DNA of 40,863 nucleotides from SURF-21 sp964510515. GTDB lineage: Bacteria; Actinomycetota; Geothermincolia; Geothermincolales; RBG-13-55-18. Positions within the stretch are counted from its first letter, which is position 1; each line of letters starts with the position of its first letter. The notes beneath the pieces are model-generated. The model was not told where the DNA came from. It did not search any database and saw nothing but the letters and a program-made list of their open reading frames with translations. Shown in pieces: positions 25,870-35,242 of the stretch. Location of the stretch: NCBI GenBank assembly GCA_964510515.1, contig CAZEAU010000021.1:1-40863 (forward strand). The letters are read 5' to 3'. The translations under genes were made by a program, and so were the position numbers.

Positions 25870-25888
25870 TCTTGTTAGCCTTACCTAA
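25870..25888 (-). promoter_or_regulatory. Iron box (DtxR/IdeR-type operator) of the feo operon
   Basis: Minus strand TTAGGTAAGGCTAACAAGA matches the 19-bp IdeR consensus TTAGGTTAGGCTAACCTAA at 15 of 19 positions, including TTAGGT and AGGCTAAC. It starts at the last base of the -10 box and covers the likely transcription start of the regulator-feoB operon. Confidence 0.8.
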
Positions 25889-25916
25889 ATCTAGCGACAT
25901 GAGTCCCGCGGGTCAA
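25888..25916 (-). promoter_or_regulatory. Sigma70-type promoter of the feo operon
   Basis: Minus strand TTGACC (25916-25911), 17-nt spacer, TAGATT (25893-25888). This is a good -35 with optimal spacing and a fair -10. The iron box begins at the -10, so regulator binding would block transcription. Confidence 0.75.
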
Positions 25917-25980
25917 TGATTTTTTATTGGGCCGTGCGCCCGGCGCAGCCGGTTCCTGACCGCGAGCCGCGGATAGTATC

Positions 25981-26262
25981 ATGGGGGAAAGGGCCCCTGG
26001 GGCGGTGGTGCAGCTCACCCGGACCATGGCCGTGGAGCTGGCGCCCTTCAATATCCGGGTCAACGCCCTCTGCCCCGGGTTCACCACCACGGGCATGGCC
26101 GGCGACCTTCTGGAACATCCCCGCGAGGGAGGGCGCATCCTCTCCCGCATCCCCATGGGCAGGGTGGCGGAGGTGGAGGAGATAGCGCCCGCGGCCGTCT
26201 TCCTGGCCGGCGACGCCTCCTCGTATATGACCGGCGCCGCGCTGTGCGTGGACGGGGGTTAG
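25981..26262 (+). pseudogene. Truncated short-chain dehydrogenase (C-terminal part)
   Basis: 93 codons from ATG 25981 match the last third of an SDR: GAVVQLTRTMAVELAPFNIRVNALCPGF, then GRVAEVEEIAPAAVFLAGDASSYMTGAALCVDGG (written in parts here, read continuously). The NAD-binding GxxxGxG region and the catalytic Tyr-x-x-x-Lys are missing: family proteins have YxxSKGAV where this one reads MGERAPGAV. About 160 N-terminal residues are absent and the upstream DNA does not encode them, so this is a remnant. Confidence 0.8.
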
Positions 26263-26278
26263 GCCTTCAGGCGAGAGC

Positions 26279-27358
26279 TCAGTCGAGGCGGACCAGCTCG
26301 TACTCGCGGCTGCCCAGCCCCATCTCCTCCGCGTAGGCGAGCTGCGCGGGCCAGTCGGCCTCCGGGTAGAGCTCGCCGAAGATATCGCGCCCCGCCGCGC
26401 GGTTGACCAGGTCGAGGCTCGCCTGATCGATAGCCACGATGTCCCTCGCCGCGACGATGCCGATATCCTCGACCACCGGAGCGTCGCTGAAGTCCCAGCA
26501 GTCGCAGGCCGGGGTTATGCGCATGAGGAAGTTGAAGAAGGCACACTTCTCCTCCTTGCCCTTCATCACCCCCGCGGAGTATTCGACTATCTTGCGCTGG
26601 GCGAGTTTCAGGTCGGTGGCCATGCGGGCGGCGATGGCCCCCTCGAAACACATCACCGTGCACTCGCCGCAGCCGATGCATTTGTCGTGATCTATGGCCG
26701 CGACCCTCCCGCTTCCTTTCCCCTCCAGGGTTATGGCCTCGGCGGGACACCAGCGTATGCAGTCCCCGCAGGCCTTGCACCGCTCCTCTTTGACCGTGGG
26801 CTTGATGTCCGAGTGCATCTGCTGCTTTCCGCCCCTGCTGCCCAGGCCCATGCCCACGTTCTTGAGCGCGCATCCGAAGCCGGTGAGTTCGTGCCCGGTG
26901 AGGTGGGAGACCACCACCAGCGCGTCGGCATGCACCGCCGCGGAGGCCACCTTCACCCGCTCGAATATCTCGCCGTCCACCTCCACCTCCACGAAATCGT
27001 GTCCCTTGAGTCCGTCGGCGATGATGATGGGAGCACCCAGTGTCTCCTGGGTGAAGCCGTGGGCGGCGGCGCTGAGCAGATGGTTGACGGCATTGGATCT
27101 GCTTCCTACGTACAGGGTGCCGGCGTCCGTCACGAAGGGCTTGCCCCCGAGGTCCCGGACGGCGGATACCGCGCGGCGCAGGAACATCACCGGCACGAAG
27201 GCCGTGCCTCCCGCCTCACCGAAATGGGTCTTCAGCGCCACCAGGTCGCGGCGCTCGACCACCTCCGCCAGCCCCACCCTCTCCGCCAGTTCCGCGAATT
27301 TCTCCACCATGCCGCGGTGCGGCTTGCAGCGGGTGTTTACGAAAAATACCTCGGACAT
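26279..27358 (-). CDS. DUF362 protein with two [4Fe-4S] ferredoxin clusters
   Basis: 359 residues. The N-terminal DUF362 domain (ALKTHFGEAGGTAFV, VTDAGTLYVGSRSNAVNHL, VVSHLTGHELTGFGCALKNVGMG) precedes two clusters, CKACGDCIRWCPAEAI and CIGCGECTVMCFEGAI, and another CDCWDFSDAPVVEDIG block. Such proteins are frequent in anaerobes and likely have a redox role, but the reaction is unknown. It is convergent with the SDR remnant (16 nt apart). It may share a transcript with the HEAT-repeat gene upstream, 34 nt away on the same strand. Confidence 0.9.
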   Translation of the reverse strand: MSEVFFVNTRCKPHRGMVEKFAELAERVGLAEVVERRDLVALKTHFGEAGGTAFVPVMFLRRAVSAVRDLGGKPFVTDAGTLYVGSRSNAVNHLLSAAAHGFTQETLGAPIIIADGLKGHDFVEVEVDGEIFERVKVASAAVHADALVVVSHLTGHELTGFGCALKNVGMGLGSRGGKQQMHSDIKPTVKEERCKACGDCIRWCPAEAITLEGKGSGRVAAIDHDKCIGCGECTVMCFEGAIAARMATDLKLAQRKIVEYSAGVMKGKEEKCAFFNFLMRITPACDCWDFSDAPVVEDIGIVAARDIVAIDQASLDLVNRAAGRDIFGELYPEADWPAQLAYAEEMGLGSREYELVRLD

Positions 27359-27392
27359 CTTCCCCTCCTCGCTCCTGGGGTCAGGTTCTCCA

Positions 27393-29444
27393 TCATTCTG
27401 CGTAGCCGCGCTTGCGCAGGGAGGCGATGGCCTTGCGCGCCTCGTTGCGCAGCACCGGGTCGGGGTCGTCCAGGTACTGGCGGATTAGCGGCACGACCTC
27501 CGTTCCCCCCACCTCGCCCAGGGCGTAGCAGGCCGCCGCCTTGGTCCTGGGGTCGGCGGCGCGACGGCGCAGCGAGAAGACCTTTTTTCGCAGCAGTTCC
27601 GAGAGGGGGGCGACGGCCTCCTCCGGCCCCAACTTCGCCAGCGCCAGGCAGGCGGCTTCCTCAACCCGCGGATGCTCCTCCCCGCCGGCAGGCCCCTTGC
27701 CGCGAATGATGCCCAGCAGCGCTTCCACCGAACGGGGGTCGCCGATGCCCCCCAGGCCCCTTACCGCCGCCCGCCTCACCTCGGGCTCTTCGTCGCCCAA
27801 GGCCTTGAGCAGGTGGGGGAGCAGGGCGGGGTCCGAAGGAGGCATCCTGGACATGGTGCGCAGCGCCCTCGCCCTCACCGCGGGTATGGGATTGGTCTCC
27901 ACCGACCTCACCAGGGCCAGGGCCGCATTGCCCCCCAGGAGCTCGAGCAAGTCCAGGGTTCTGAAATAGACCTCCTCGCGGGCGTTGCCCTCGAGTACGA
28001 GCGAGATGTCGGCGAGCAGCCCCCCCTCCAGCGAAGAGCACATCGCCGCCAGTTCCGGGTTGACCTCCATGTCCTCCTCCCCCTTGAGCCGGTCGGCGAC
28101 CTCTCTTGCGGTCAACACCTCGTCCATGTAGGGGAGCACCCGGGCGGCAACCTTGCGCAGCTCCTCGTCGCCCGTGAACAGCGAGTCCGTCAGCGGCCTC
28201 CCCACTTCCCATGCGTCGAGGGATGCCAACGCCTCGGCGGCGGCACGCCCGACCCCCTCGCCGCCGCCTGCCTCCGCCGCCTCCAGCAGGGCCGTGCAGG
28301 CGCGGATGAAGGCCACCCGCCTCCCGGTTGTGAAAAGGTCGTTGAGCGCGGAGCCGAGCAGGTCCAGGAGAGCCACCCTCACCCCCGGATTGTACTCGCC
28401 CAGCAGGAGTTGCGGCAGCCCGCTCAAGCGGTCGAGGATCTCCTCCCGGTGTCCCCTTTCCCTCAGGCCCAGGTAGATGCGCTTCAAAAAAGAGCAGGCG
28501 CGCAGGCGGAAATCCGGCCTCTCGCTCACCAGGTTACGCGAAGTCACGCTCACGATCCTGCTCGCGGTCCCCCTCTCTCCCATATCCAGCAGCCTGCCCG
28601 CCACCGCCACGACCTCTTCCTCGCTCAGTCCCTCCAGCGCCCGCAGGGACCCCGAAGCTCGTATCTCCGCCGCCACGGCGTATGCGCGCATCTCCCTGCC
28701 CGTCTCCGGGCGCCTCCGCGCCAGCTCGCCGAGCAGGCCCGCATCGCGCAACCTGCCCGTCATCTGCGCGTGACAGCGGGGCTCGCTCCCCGCGTAAAGC
28801 GCGGAGACGGTCTCGCCCAGCGCCGAGAGGGCGTCCTCGAAATCGCGGGGGGACATGGCCCCGCGCTGTGCCTGCAGCCTCTCGAAGCCCTCCACGATGC
28901 GCTCGGTCAGCCTGAGCGCATCCTCGTCCCCCGGCGGCGCCGCCGCCGCGTCACGCTCCCCGCTCGGGGGGACGTAGGTCTTCTCGCCGACCCCGATATG
29001 CTCCACGCCCCGCGCGGCGAGTCGTGCACCCAGCCTTCCCTCCGGGGCCCCGCTCCCCCTTCTCCTGCCCAGGATCTCCATGAACACGCGCAGTTCATCG
29101 CCGCTGAGGCCGTCATCGAAGGTGATGCTGCTCGCCCCCCACAGGGCAAGGTCCTTGAGGAAGGCGATGGTGCTGGGCCGGGACTGATACCTCTCGTCGA
29201 GCGCGAAGCCGTTGACCAGCAACTTGCCTTCGATCTCGCTGAAGGTGATGCCGCCCCAGGTTGACAGGTATTGCAGCATCTCCTCCCAGGCCCGGCGCAT
29301 CGAGTCCTCTACTATGTCCGACGCGGGCGGGTAAAGGCGGGAGTTCACCATGGCGGCATGCAGCGAGCTGAGGATGGACCTGGCTTGGGCCGCCATGTCC
29401 GCCCCTCCCGCGGGGCCCCCCGGCCCCCGCGGCCCTTCGCTCAT
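27393..29444 (-). CDS. HEAT-repeat protein
   Basis: 683 residues. Residues 15-105 form an alpha/beta module (AMVNSRLYPPASDIVEDSMR then GKLLVNGFALDERYQSRPST and FLKDLALWGASSITFDDGLS) like N-terminal domains found beside HD-GYP and HEAT proteins. A linker follows, and from about residue 200 onward helical HEAT repeats, clearest at the end (DPALLPHLLKALGDEEPEVR, AAVRGLGGIGDPRSVEALLG, AACYALGEVGGTEVVPLIRQ). Likely a scaffold for protein-protein contact. ATG 29444 follows GGGGTGAGG; ATG 29396 behind GGGAGGGGCGGAC is also good. The frame is open upstream but without homologous content. Confidence 0.82.
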   Translation of the reverse strand: MSEGPRGPGGPAGGADMAAQARSILSSLHAAMVNSRLYPPASDIVEDSMRRAWEEMLQYLSTWGGITFSEIEGKLLVNGFALDERYQSRPSTIAFLKDLALWGASSITFDDGLSGDELRVFMEILGRRRGSGAPEGRLGARLAARGVEHIGVGEKTYVPPSGERDAAAAPPGDEDALRLTERIVEGFERLQAQRGAMSPRDFEDALSALGETVSALYAGSEPRCHAQMTGRLRDAGLLGELARRRPETGREMRAYAVAAEIRASGSLRALEGLSEEEVVAVAGRLLDMGERGTASRIVSVTSRNLVSERPDFRLRACSFLKRIYLGLRERGHREEILDRLSGLPQLLLGEYNPGVRVALLDLLGSALNDLFTTGRRVAFIRACTALLEAAEAGGGEGVGRAAAEALASLDAWEVGRPLTDSLFTGDEELRKVAARVLPYMDEVLTAREVADRLKGEEDMEVNPELAAMCSSLEGGLLADISLVLEGNAREEVYFRTLDLLELLGGNAALALVRSVETNPIPAVRARALRTMSRMPPSDPALLPHLLKALGDEEPEVRRAAVRGLGGIGDPRSVEALLGIIRGKGPAGGEEHPRVEEAACLALAKLGPEEAVAPLSELLRKKVFSLRRRAADPRTKAAACYALGEVGGTEVVPLIRQYLDDPDPVLRNEARKAIASLRKRGYAE

Positions 29445-29812
29445 CTCCTCACCCCTTCCACTCGGCCCATTACCCCGATTCTGCGTCTCCCGCCGGATTT
29501 CTTCAAGCCCCGCGCATCTGGAGTGGATTTGTTTGCGAGCCGGCGGATATGCTTTCGCGCAGTTTTCTGTTGGCGCAACGGAGCCCCTCGCCCGGCGGGA
29601 TTCTCGCCGTGACGGCAAAAGCATGCGAAGGGGAGGGGGAGGGGGCGCCGCGAAAACGGCGCCGGCCCCTCTTTGCCCCCGCGACGGCCGGGCCTGCCGG
29701 GCGTGCGCGCCGGCACGCTTGTGCATTATCATGCAGACATTGACCGCGCGCCGCCCCGCGGCAGCGGGGCGCGCCGGGGCCGGGCGCTCGCGAGAGAGCA
29801 TGGAGGTGCGGT
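29445..29812. other. Divergent intergenic region
   Basis: Separates the HEAT-repeat gene (-) from the hydrolase gene (+). It holds two perfect hairpins: GGCGCCG (29644-29650) with CGGCGCC (29657-29663) around CGAAAA, and GCGTGC with GCACGC near 29700-29718. I see no gene; no promoter pair is convincing. Confidence 0.5.
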
Positions 29813-30634
29813 GTGGCGACGGTGACCCTGGAGGGAGCGAAGATCGCCTTCGAGGAAAGGGGACGCGGGGAGGCGGTGCTCCTCCTGCACGGCTGGAACG
29901 GCACGCGCAAGCAGTGGCTGCTCAACCTGCGCGCCCTGGCCCCACGTTTTCGCGCCATCGCCCCCGACCTGCCGGGCTTCGGGGAGTCGCAGGAGGGCTC
30001 CTTCGAGTACACCCTGGACGGTATGTCCGCCTTCGTGCGCTCGTTCGCCGAGGCCCTGCGCCTGTCCTCCTTCCATCTCGTCGGCCATTCCCTTGGGGGC
30101 TGCATCGCCATCCGCCACGCCGCCGCCCGCCCGGAGGCGGTAAGAAAGCTGGTGCTGGTATCGACGCCGACGCGGACGGCGAGCCTGGGGGTGCGAGCCC
30201 TGCTGCCCGGCGCACGGTATTCCGCCTCCGCCACCTACCGTTTTCGCGGCAAGGTCGCCCTGAGGTGGGGATTCTACCGCGGAGTCCACAGACCGGAGGA
30301 GGTGGACCTCGATTTCGTCCGTGCCAACCTCAAGGCGAGCGAGCTGACCACGCGGCGCGCCTTGAGCCTCTCCACGCGCATGGTGCGCGGGATGGACCTC
30401 TCCCCCGACCTCGAGTCCATAGAGCGGCCCACGCTCATCGTCTTCGGGGACAAGGACCGCAGAGTGAACCCGAGGGAGGCCCCGCGGCAACGCGAGCTCC
30501 TGGCCCAGCCCTATATGGTCCTCCTCACCTCTTGCGGGCACTGTCCCCTTTTTGAGCGCCCCCGGCTCTTCAACACCGTGCTGCGGGATTTTCTCGAGGA
30601 CGAGGGTTTGGGCGGGACGATCGGGGACCCCTGA
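29813..30634 (+). CDS. Alpha/beta hydrolase
   Basis: 273 residues, GTG start. The oxyanion-region motif LLLHGWNG, APDLPGFGES and the nucleophile elbow GHSLGG (Ser93) are present, with the acid in VFGDKDRRVN and the catalytic His in SCGHCPLFERP. This completes the Ser-Asp-His triad. Substrate cannot be told; members act on esters, haloalkanes or lipids. The ribosome site is GGAGGTGCG about 5 nt upstream. Confidence 0.92.
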   Translation: MATVTLEGAKIAFEERGRGEAVLLLHGWNGTRKQWLLNLRALAPRFRAIAPDLPGFGESQEGSFEYTLDGMSAFVRSFAEALRLSSFHLVGHSLGGCIAIRHAAARPEAVRKLVLVSTPTRTASLGVRALLPGARYSASATYRFRGKVALRWGFYRGVHRPEEVDLDFVRANLKASELTTRRALSLSTRMVRGMDLSPDLESIERPTLIVFGDKDRRVNPREAPRQRELLAQPYMVLLTSCGHCPLFERPRLFNTVLRDFLEDEGLGGTIGDP

Positions 30635-30746
30635 AGACGCAGGCCTTGCGCACAAGCCCGGCCGCATCCTTCCCTCATCAGCTCAGGCGCCCGAGGCGCA
30701 CGGCTCGAGCCGCAGCTGCGCCGTCGTGCAAGCGCGCCCCCGCCTC

Positions 30747-31979
30747 CTACTCGACCTCGCCTTCCTCCTGCTCCGCCTCGCCGCCCGTAAAAGGGTTGAG
30801 GAAATCGGAGAACACCGAGTCGCAGGGGTTGCCGTAGGTCACCAGCAGGCGCCTGCTGCGCGGCAGCATGATGATGGATGAGGTGGTGGTGAAATAGGGT
30901 CCATGGCGGCAGATGGTATTGTCGTCGCCGCGGCCGCTCTCACCGTGGTCGCAGAAGATGTTGAGCAAGTCCTTCATGCCCACGAGCTCCAGGGCGGAGA
31001 AGAGCTGTTCCGCCCTCGTGTAGCGCAGCTCGCTCGACTCGTGCACGCGCACCCCCCGCAGGGCCCTTACGTTCTTGCTGGTATAGTAGGCGTTGCGCGG
31101 GATGTCGTAGGAGGCCATCTCCCGGCAACGGTAATGGTTGGTGTTGATGATGACGCCGTCCTGGGGCTCCCTGATGCCGCTGAAGTTCGAGGACAGCTCG
31201 ACGGTCACGATATCGCCGGAGGCGTCCGCCACCAGCAGTATCGCTCCTCCCGACCTCTTTCCCGAGCTCAGGAAGTCGATGGCCTCCCGCGTGCTGGTGC
31301 AGTTCTCCAGGGCCTCCTGGACCAGCAGGCTTATGGGCACGTTGACGTTGGGCAAGTCGGTGCCGTAGCCGTAATTGTAGCTGATGCACAGCCCGTGCTC
31401 ATTGACTCCATCATGGCATCCCGCCAGGGGGGCCACGGTGACGTCCAGCGTCGATGCCGTCTCCAGCGGAATGCACAGGCGGGTGATGTAATAGGGCTGG
31501 AAGAAAGGCGGGTAGTCGAAGTTCTTGATGACCATGGGCTCCCCCAGGGCGCTCCTCTCCTCGCTCACCGCCGCCGCAGTGCAGGCCCCCAGTCGGTAGT
31601 TGATCTGCGCGAGCATGGATTCTCCCGCCAGGGCGAGGCAGAGCATGGACGGCTCGATATCCGCACCCTTGGCGATGCCCTCCATGCGCGTCCCCTGGCG
31701 CGGACAGTGCGCGTGGATGTCTCTCCACATCTCGCTCACGGCCCGGCGCATGGCCATGCCCAGAAAGACCCGGAAGGGAACCAAGGCAGGTTTTTCCAGC
31801 TGCAGGACCTCCACCTCGTGCAGGTTGGAGAGGAGGTGGTGAACCGCCTCCCTCGCATGCAGGCCCTGCTGGAACCCCATTTCGTAATGGTCGCCGCGCA
31901 GGTCGAAGAGGCGCACCTGCCTCTTGCCCAGCGTCATCCCCTCGCCAAAAGTAGTCCCCAGTTCAAGCGGACCAGGCAT
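30747..31979 (-). CDS. C45-type autoproteolytic acyltransferase/hydrolase
   Basis: About 410 residues. The fold matches the acyl-CoA:6-aminopenicillanate acyltransferase/carcinine hydrolase family (peptidase C45). An N-terminal segment (DLRGDHYEMGFQQGLHAREA) is followed by the self-cleavage site LGACTAAAV with nucleophile Cys133, IKNFDYPP, GVNEHGLCISYN and NTNHYRCREM. Family members hydrolyse amide bonds after releasing the N-terminal Cys. ATG 31979 follows AGAGGAAAAT; ATG 32003 is an alternative. Divergent from the ADP-ribosylglycohydrolase gene. Confidence 0.85.
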   Translation of the reverse strand: MPGPLELGTTFGEGMTLGKRQVRLFDLRGDHYEMGFQQGLHAREAVHHLLSNLHEVEVLQLEKPALVPFRVFLGMAMRRAVSEMWRDIHAHCPRQGTRMEGIAKGADIEPSMLCLALAGESMLAQINYRLGACTAAAVSEERSALGEPMVIKNFDYPPFFQPYYITRLCIPLETASTLDVTVAPLAGCHDGVNEHGLCISYNYGYGTDLPNVNVPISLLVQEALENCTSTREAIDFLSSGKRSGGAILLVADASGDIVTVELSSNFSGIREPQDGVIINTNHYRCREMASYDIPRNAYYTSKNVRALRGVRVHESSELRYTRAEQLFSALELVGMKDLLNIFCDHGESGRGDDNTICRHGPYFTTTSSIIMLPRSRRLLVTYGNPCDSVFSDFLNPFTGGEAEQEEGEVE

Positions 31980-32068
31980 ATTTTCCTCTTTCCGGGCCGG
32001 CATGTCGAAAACCCCAGAATATATTAACCTATAATCGAAGCATGAGCGAACAGGAAGGGTGACCAGAG

Positions 32069-33034
32069 ATGATTGCTGAAGGCGTGGCGGACCCCGGACG
32101 CTTCCGCGGTTCCCTCCTGGGGCTGGCCGTGGGAGACGCCCTGGGTATGCCGATCGAGGGCATGCGCGCATCGGATATACGCCGCCGCCTGGGGAGGGTG
32201 CGCGACTTCATAGACGCCCCATGGAGGATGCTCGAGGCGGGGCAGTGGACCGACGACACCATGATGGCGCTGTGCCAAGCCCGCAGCATCGTGCGCTGCG
32301 GGGGCTTCGACCTCGAGGACACCGCCCGCGAGTTCGTCGCCTGGTTCGAGTCCAACGACTGGAGGGGCGTCGGGAAAGCGACCTACGAATCGATGCGCAG
32401 GCTGATCGCGGGGGCCTCCCCGCGGCAAAGCGGCATGCGGGGCGAGATGGCCGCCGGCAACGGCGCGGCCATGCGCATCGCGCCCCTGGGGCTGCTCGAT
32501 TGCCGTGACCGGACCGGGCTGCGCGACCACGTGCGGGCGGCCGCCGCCGTCACCCACGACAACCCCGAGGCCATCGCCGGAAGCGAGGCCGTGGCCTATG
32601 CCGTGGCCCGGGGGGCTGGCGGCGACCTGGTGCCGGACTCGCTCATCCGGGACGTGTCCTCCTTCATCGGCCCCTGCGCCGTCTCGGAGCGCCTCGAGCT
32701 GGCCGCCCTTTTTCTGGAAAGAGGCATGGAGGTGGAGGAAGCCCTTGCCCGCCTGGGCACCAGCGGGTTCGTCGCCGAGACGGTGGCCAGCGCCTTCTTC
32801 TGCTTTCTGCGCACGCCGCAGGATTTCGCGGAGACCGTCTCTCGCGCCGTGGAAGGAGGGCTCGACGCCGACACCACCGGCGCGGTCGCGGGGGCGGTGA
32901 GCGGCGCCTACAACGGCCTGGACGCCATCCCCGCGCGCTGGCGGGAAGGGGTGGAGGCCCGCGAGGAGATACTGGACCTGGCGGACGGCATTTATGCTAT
33001 CGTCTCCGCGCCGCCCGGAGCGCCGCGGGCGTGA
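32069..33034 (+). CDS. ADP-ribosylglycohydrolase (DraG/ARH family)
   Basis: 321 residues. All signature blocks are visible: GLAVGDALGMPIEG near the start, WTDDTMMAL (Thr61, Asp62, Asp63 as metal ligands), GNGAAMRIAP, HDNPEA and the second metal site DADTTGAVAGAVSGAYNG near residue 270. Such enzymes remove ADP-ribose from proteins, nucleotides or DNA using two Mg ions. No ADP-ribosyltransferase lies nearby, so the substrate is open. TATAAT at 32030-32035 could be its -10 box. Confidence 0.93.
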   Translation: MIAEGVADPGRFRGSLLGLAVGDALGMPIEGMRASDIRRRLGRVRDFIDAPWRMLEAGQWTDDTMMALCQARSIVRCGGFDLEDTAREFVAWFESNDWRGVGKATYESMRRLIAGASPRQSGMRGEMAAGNGAAMRIAPLGLLDCRDRTGLRDHVRAAAAVTHDNPEAIAGSEAVAYAVARGAGGDLVPDSLIRDVSSFIGPCAVSERLELAALFLERGMEVEEALARLGTSGFVAETVASAFFCFLRTPQDFAETVSRAVEGGLDADTTGAVAGAVSGAYNGLDAIPARWREGVEAREEILDLADGIYAIVSAPPGAPRA

Positions 33035-33232
33035 CCGCTTGCAAAGCGGCTCGCTGCGGCAGCGCGCGCGGCCGTCCCGCCCGCCCTTATCTCCACCGAG
33101 GCGCAAGCCCTCCCGGGCTTCACCTCTCCGCGCAGCTTTCCGGCCGCGGGGGAGCTTCTGCGAGAGCGCTGCCCGTGTCCTCTCCAACTGCGCGGGCTCT
33201 GGCCCCCTGCGGGAGGCCGCCCCGCTGCCGCA

Positions 33233-34813
33233 TCAGTACCTGATCAGCTTGCCGTGTTTGTCCCGCAGCTCCGTCTTCAGGACCTTGCCCATGGCGTTCC
33301 TCGGAAGGGCCTCCACGAACTCCACCTCGCGGGGGCGCTTGTAGCCGGCGAGCTTGTCCGCGAGGAACTCCTTTATCTCCTTCTCATCCATGGTCTCCCC
33401 CGGCTTCAGGGCCACTATGGCCTTGACCACCTCGCCCCATTTCTCGTCCGCCACGCCGATGACCGCGCATTCCAGCACCTTGTCGTTGGCGAGAATGGCG
33501 TTCTCTACCTCCACGGGATAGACATTCTCGGCCCCGGAAACGATCATGTCCTTCTTGCGGTCGACGATGTAGAAGAAGCCCTCCTCGTCCTTGCGCAGCA
33601 GGTCGCCGCCGTGGAACCAGCCGCCGCTCATGCTCTCCTCGGTATCCTCGGGCTTGCGGTAATACTCCTTCATCACCGTGGGCCCCCGGTAGACGGCCTC
33701 TCCCACCTGCCCCACGGGCACTTCCTCGTCGCTGTTGTCCACCAGCATCATTTCCACGAAGGGGAACTCCATGCCGACCGAGTCCGGCTTGTCCAGCAGG
33801 TCGTTGGGCGAGAGGAAGGTCATCAGCGGCACCATCTCGGTCATGCCGAAGAAATCGTATATGCGCATATCCGGCCACTGCTCGAGTATCCTTTTCTTCA
33901 ACCCCACCGGAAATACCCCTCCCGTGCTCAGCCAGGTGTTCCAGGCCGGTGTATCGTACTTGTCGAGGTCGGGGAGCATGAAGACGGCGTTGGCCATGGC
34001 CGCGACCATGAAGGCGCCGGTTATCCTCTCGGCCTCGATGATCTCCATGGCCGCCTTGGGGTCAAAGGCGAGGAAGCCCGGGATAATGATGGTCGCGTTC
34101 ATCAGGGGATAGACTATGCCCAGGGTCACCCCTCCCTGATGGAAAAGGGGCGGCATGAAAAGGAAACGGTCATCCCTCGTGATCCGCATGGCGATGATGG
34201 AGTTGATGGCCCCCACCAGCTGCTGTTTATGGGTGGACACGGCTCCCTTGGGCTTGCCGGTGGTTCCGGAGGTATAGACGATGAAGGCGTCGTCGTCCTC
34301 CTCTATGTCCACCAGGGGCTCCCCCGCATCGCCGCTGTCCACCAGCTCGTCGTAGGAGGTCGCGTAATCCGGGATCTCCTTCCCGCAGCAGATGTATTGC
34401 TTGACGCCGCCCAGCTCGCCCCTTATCTTCTCCACCGCCGCGCTGAAGGCTTCCCCGAAGACCAGGGTGACGGTGTCGGAGTCGTCCAGTATGTACTTCA
34501 TCTCGGGAGGAGTGAGGCGGAAGTTGAGGGGGACCGCCACGGCGCCGATCTTCGCGCAGGCATAGTACACCTCGATGATCTGATTGCAGTTGAAAAAGAG
34601 CGTGCTCACCTTGTCGCCCTTGCCCAGACCCCTCGCTTTGAGGTTGTTAGCGAGGCGGTTCACGCGCCGGTTCAGCTCCTCGTAGGTGAGCCGGAAATCC
34701 CCGTATATCAGCACTTCCTTGTGGGGGGTTTTCCTGGAGCTTCTCGCCAGCTGCTCGCCCACTATCAGTCTCCGCGCCAGCTTCTCCTCGATGCCCATCT
34801 CTCTGTCGGCCAT
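33233..34813 (-). CDS. AMP-forming acyl-CoA ligase
   Basis: 526 residues. ANL-superfamily motifs: A3 VYTSGTTGKPKGA, A5 IYDFFGMTEMV, A7 WFHGGDLLRKDEEGFFYIVDR and A10 PRNAMGKVLKTEL with the catalytic Lys. Likely activates a fatty or aromatic acid to its CoA thioester; chain length cannot be read from the sequence. The CoA-transferase and enoate reductase genes about 2 kb away suggest a role in acyl-CoA catabolism. ATG 34813 follows AGGAGG. Confidence 0.95.
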   Translation of the reverse strand: MADREMGIEEKLARRLIVGEQLARSSRKTPHKEVLIYGDFRLTYEELNRRVNRLANNLKARGLGKGDKVSTLFFNCNQIIEVYYACAKIGAVAVPLNFRLTPPEMKYILDDSDTVTLVFGEAFSAAVEKIRGELGGVKQYICCGKEIPDYATSYDELVDSGDAGEPLVDIEEDDDAFIVYTSGTTGKPKGAVSTHKQQLVGAINSIIAMRITRDDRFLFMPPLFHQGGVTLGIVYPLMNATIIIPGFLAFDPKAAMEIIEAERITGAFMVAAMANAVFMLPDLDKYDTPAWNTWLSTGGVFPVGLKKRILEQWPDMRIYDFFGMTEMVPLMTFLSPNDLLDKPDSVGMEFPFVEMMLVDNSDEEVPVGQVGEAVYRGPTVMKEYYRKPEDTEESMSGGWFHGGDLLRKDEEGFFYIVDRKKDMIVSGAENVYPVEVENAILANDKVLECAVIGVADEKWGEVVKAIVALKPGETMDEKEIKEFLADKLAGYKRPREVEFVEALPRNAMGKVLKTELRDKHGKLIRY

Positions 34814-35242
34814 GTCTCCTCCTTTTCGTCTCTTCAGAGTTTCCGATAACTATGCCGATACGCCATGGCTATGAGGCTTCTCATCACGGTCCACCCCATA
34901 ACAGGTCGAAACGCTTATAAAGTTCCTGCGATGACCCAACCGACATTATCCAAGCTCACCATCGATACCGCTATTCTAGCATCACCGCCGACTCTTTGAG
35001 GCGCGCGAACGCCGCCCTTCCCGCCTCGCCGCAAGCGGCCCTGCCGGGCGGGGTGTGCGCTATGCCCCCTCCGGAGGCGCAACTCGGAGCGCCTGCAGCG
35101 TCGTTTCCGGCATGCTTCAAGCCTGGCTCCAAACGCGGTCCCAGTGCGGCTTTATGAGTGGTTTCTTGCGCGTTGACCGGCTTGGTCTCGCGCTTGCTCC
35201 AGGGCATGGATTCCCGCGTGCCTCAAGCCCGCCCCCCGGCGT
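34814..35242. other. Intergenic region upstream of the small gene
   Basis: No gene is supported. It should hold the promoter of the acyl-CoA ligase gene; TTTATAAG near 34913-34920 (minus strand) is a possible -10 without a good -35. Two related segments with TGCTTCAAGCC and TGCCTCAAGCC lie near 35115 and 35220. Confidence 0.4.
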
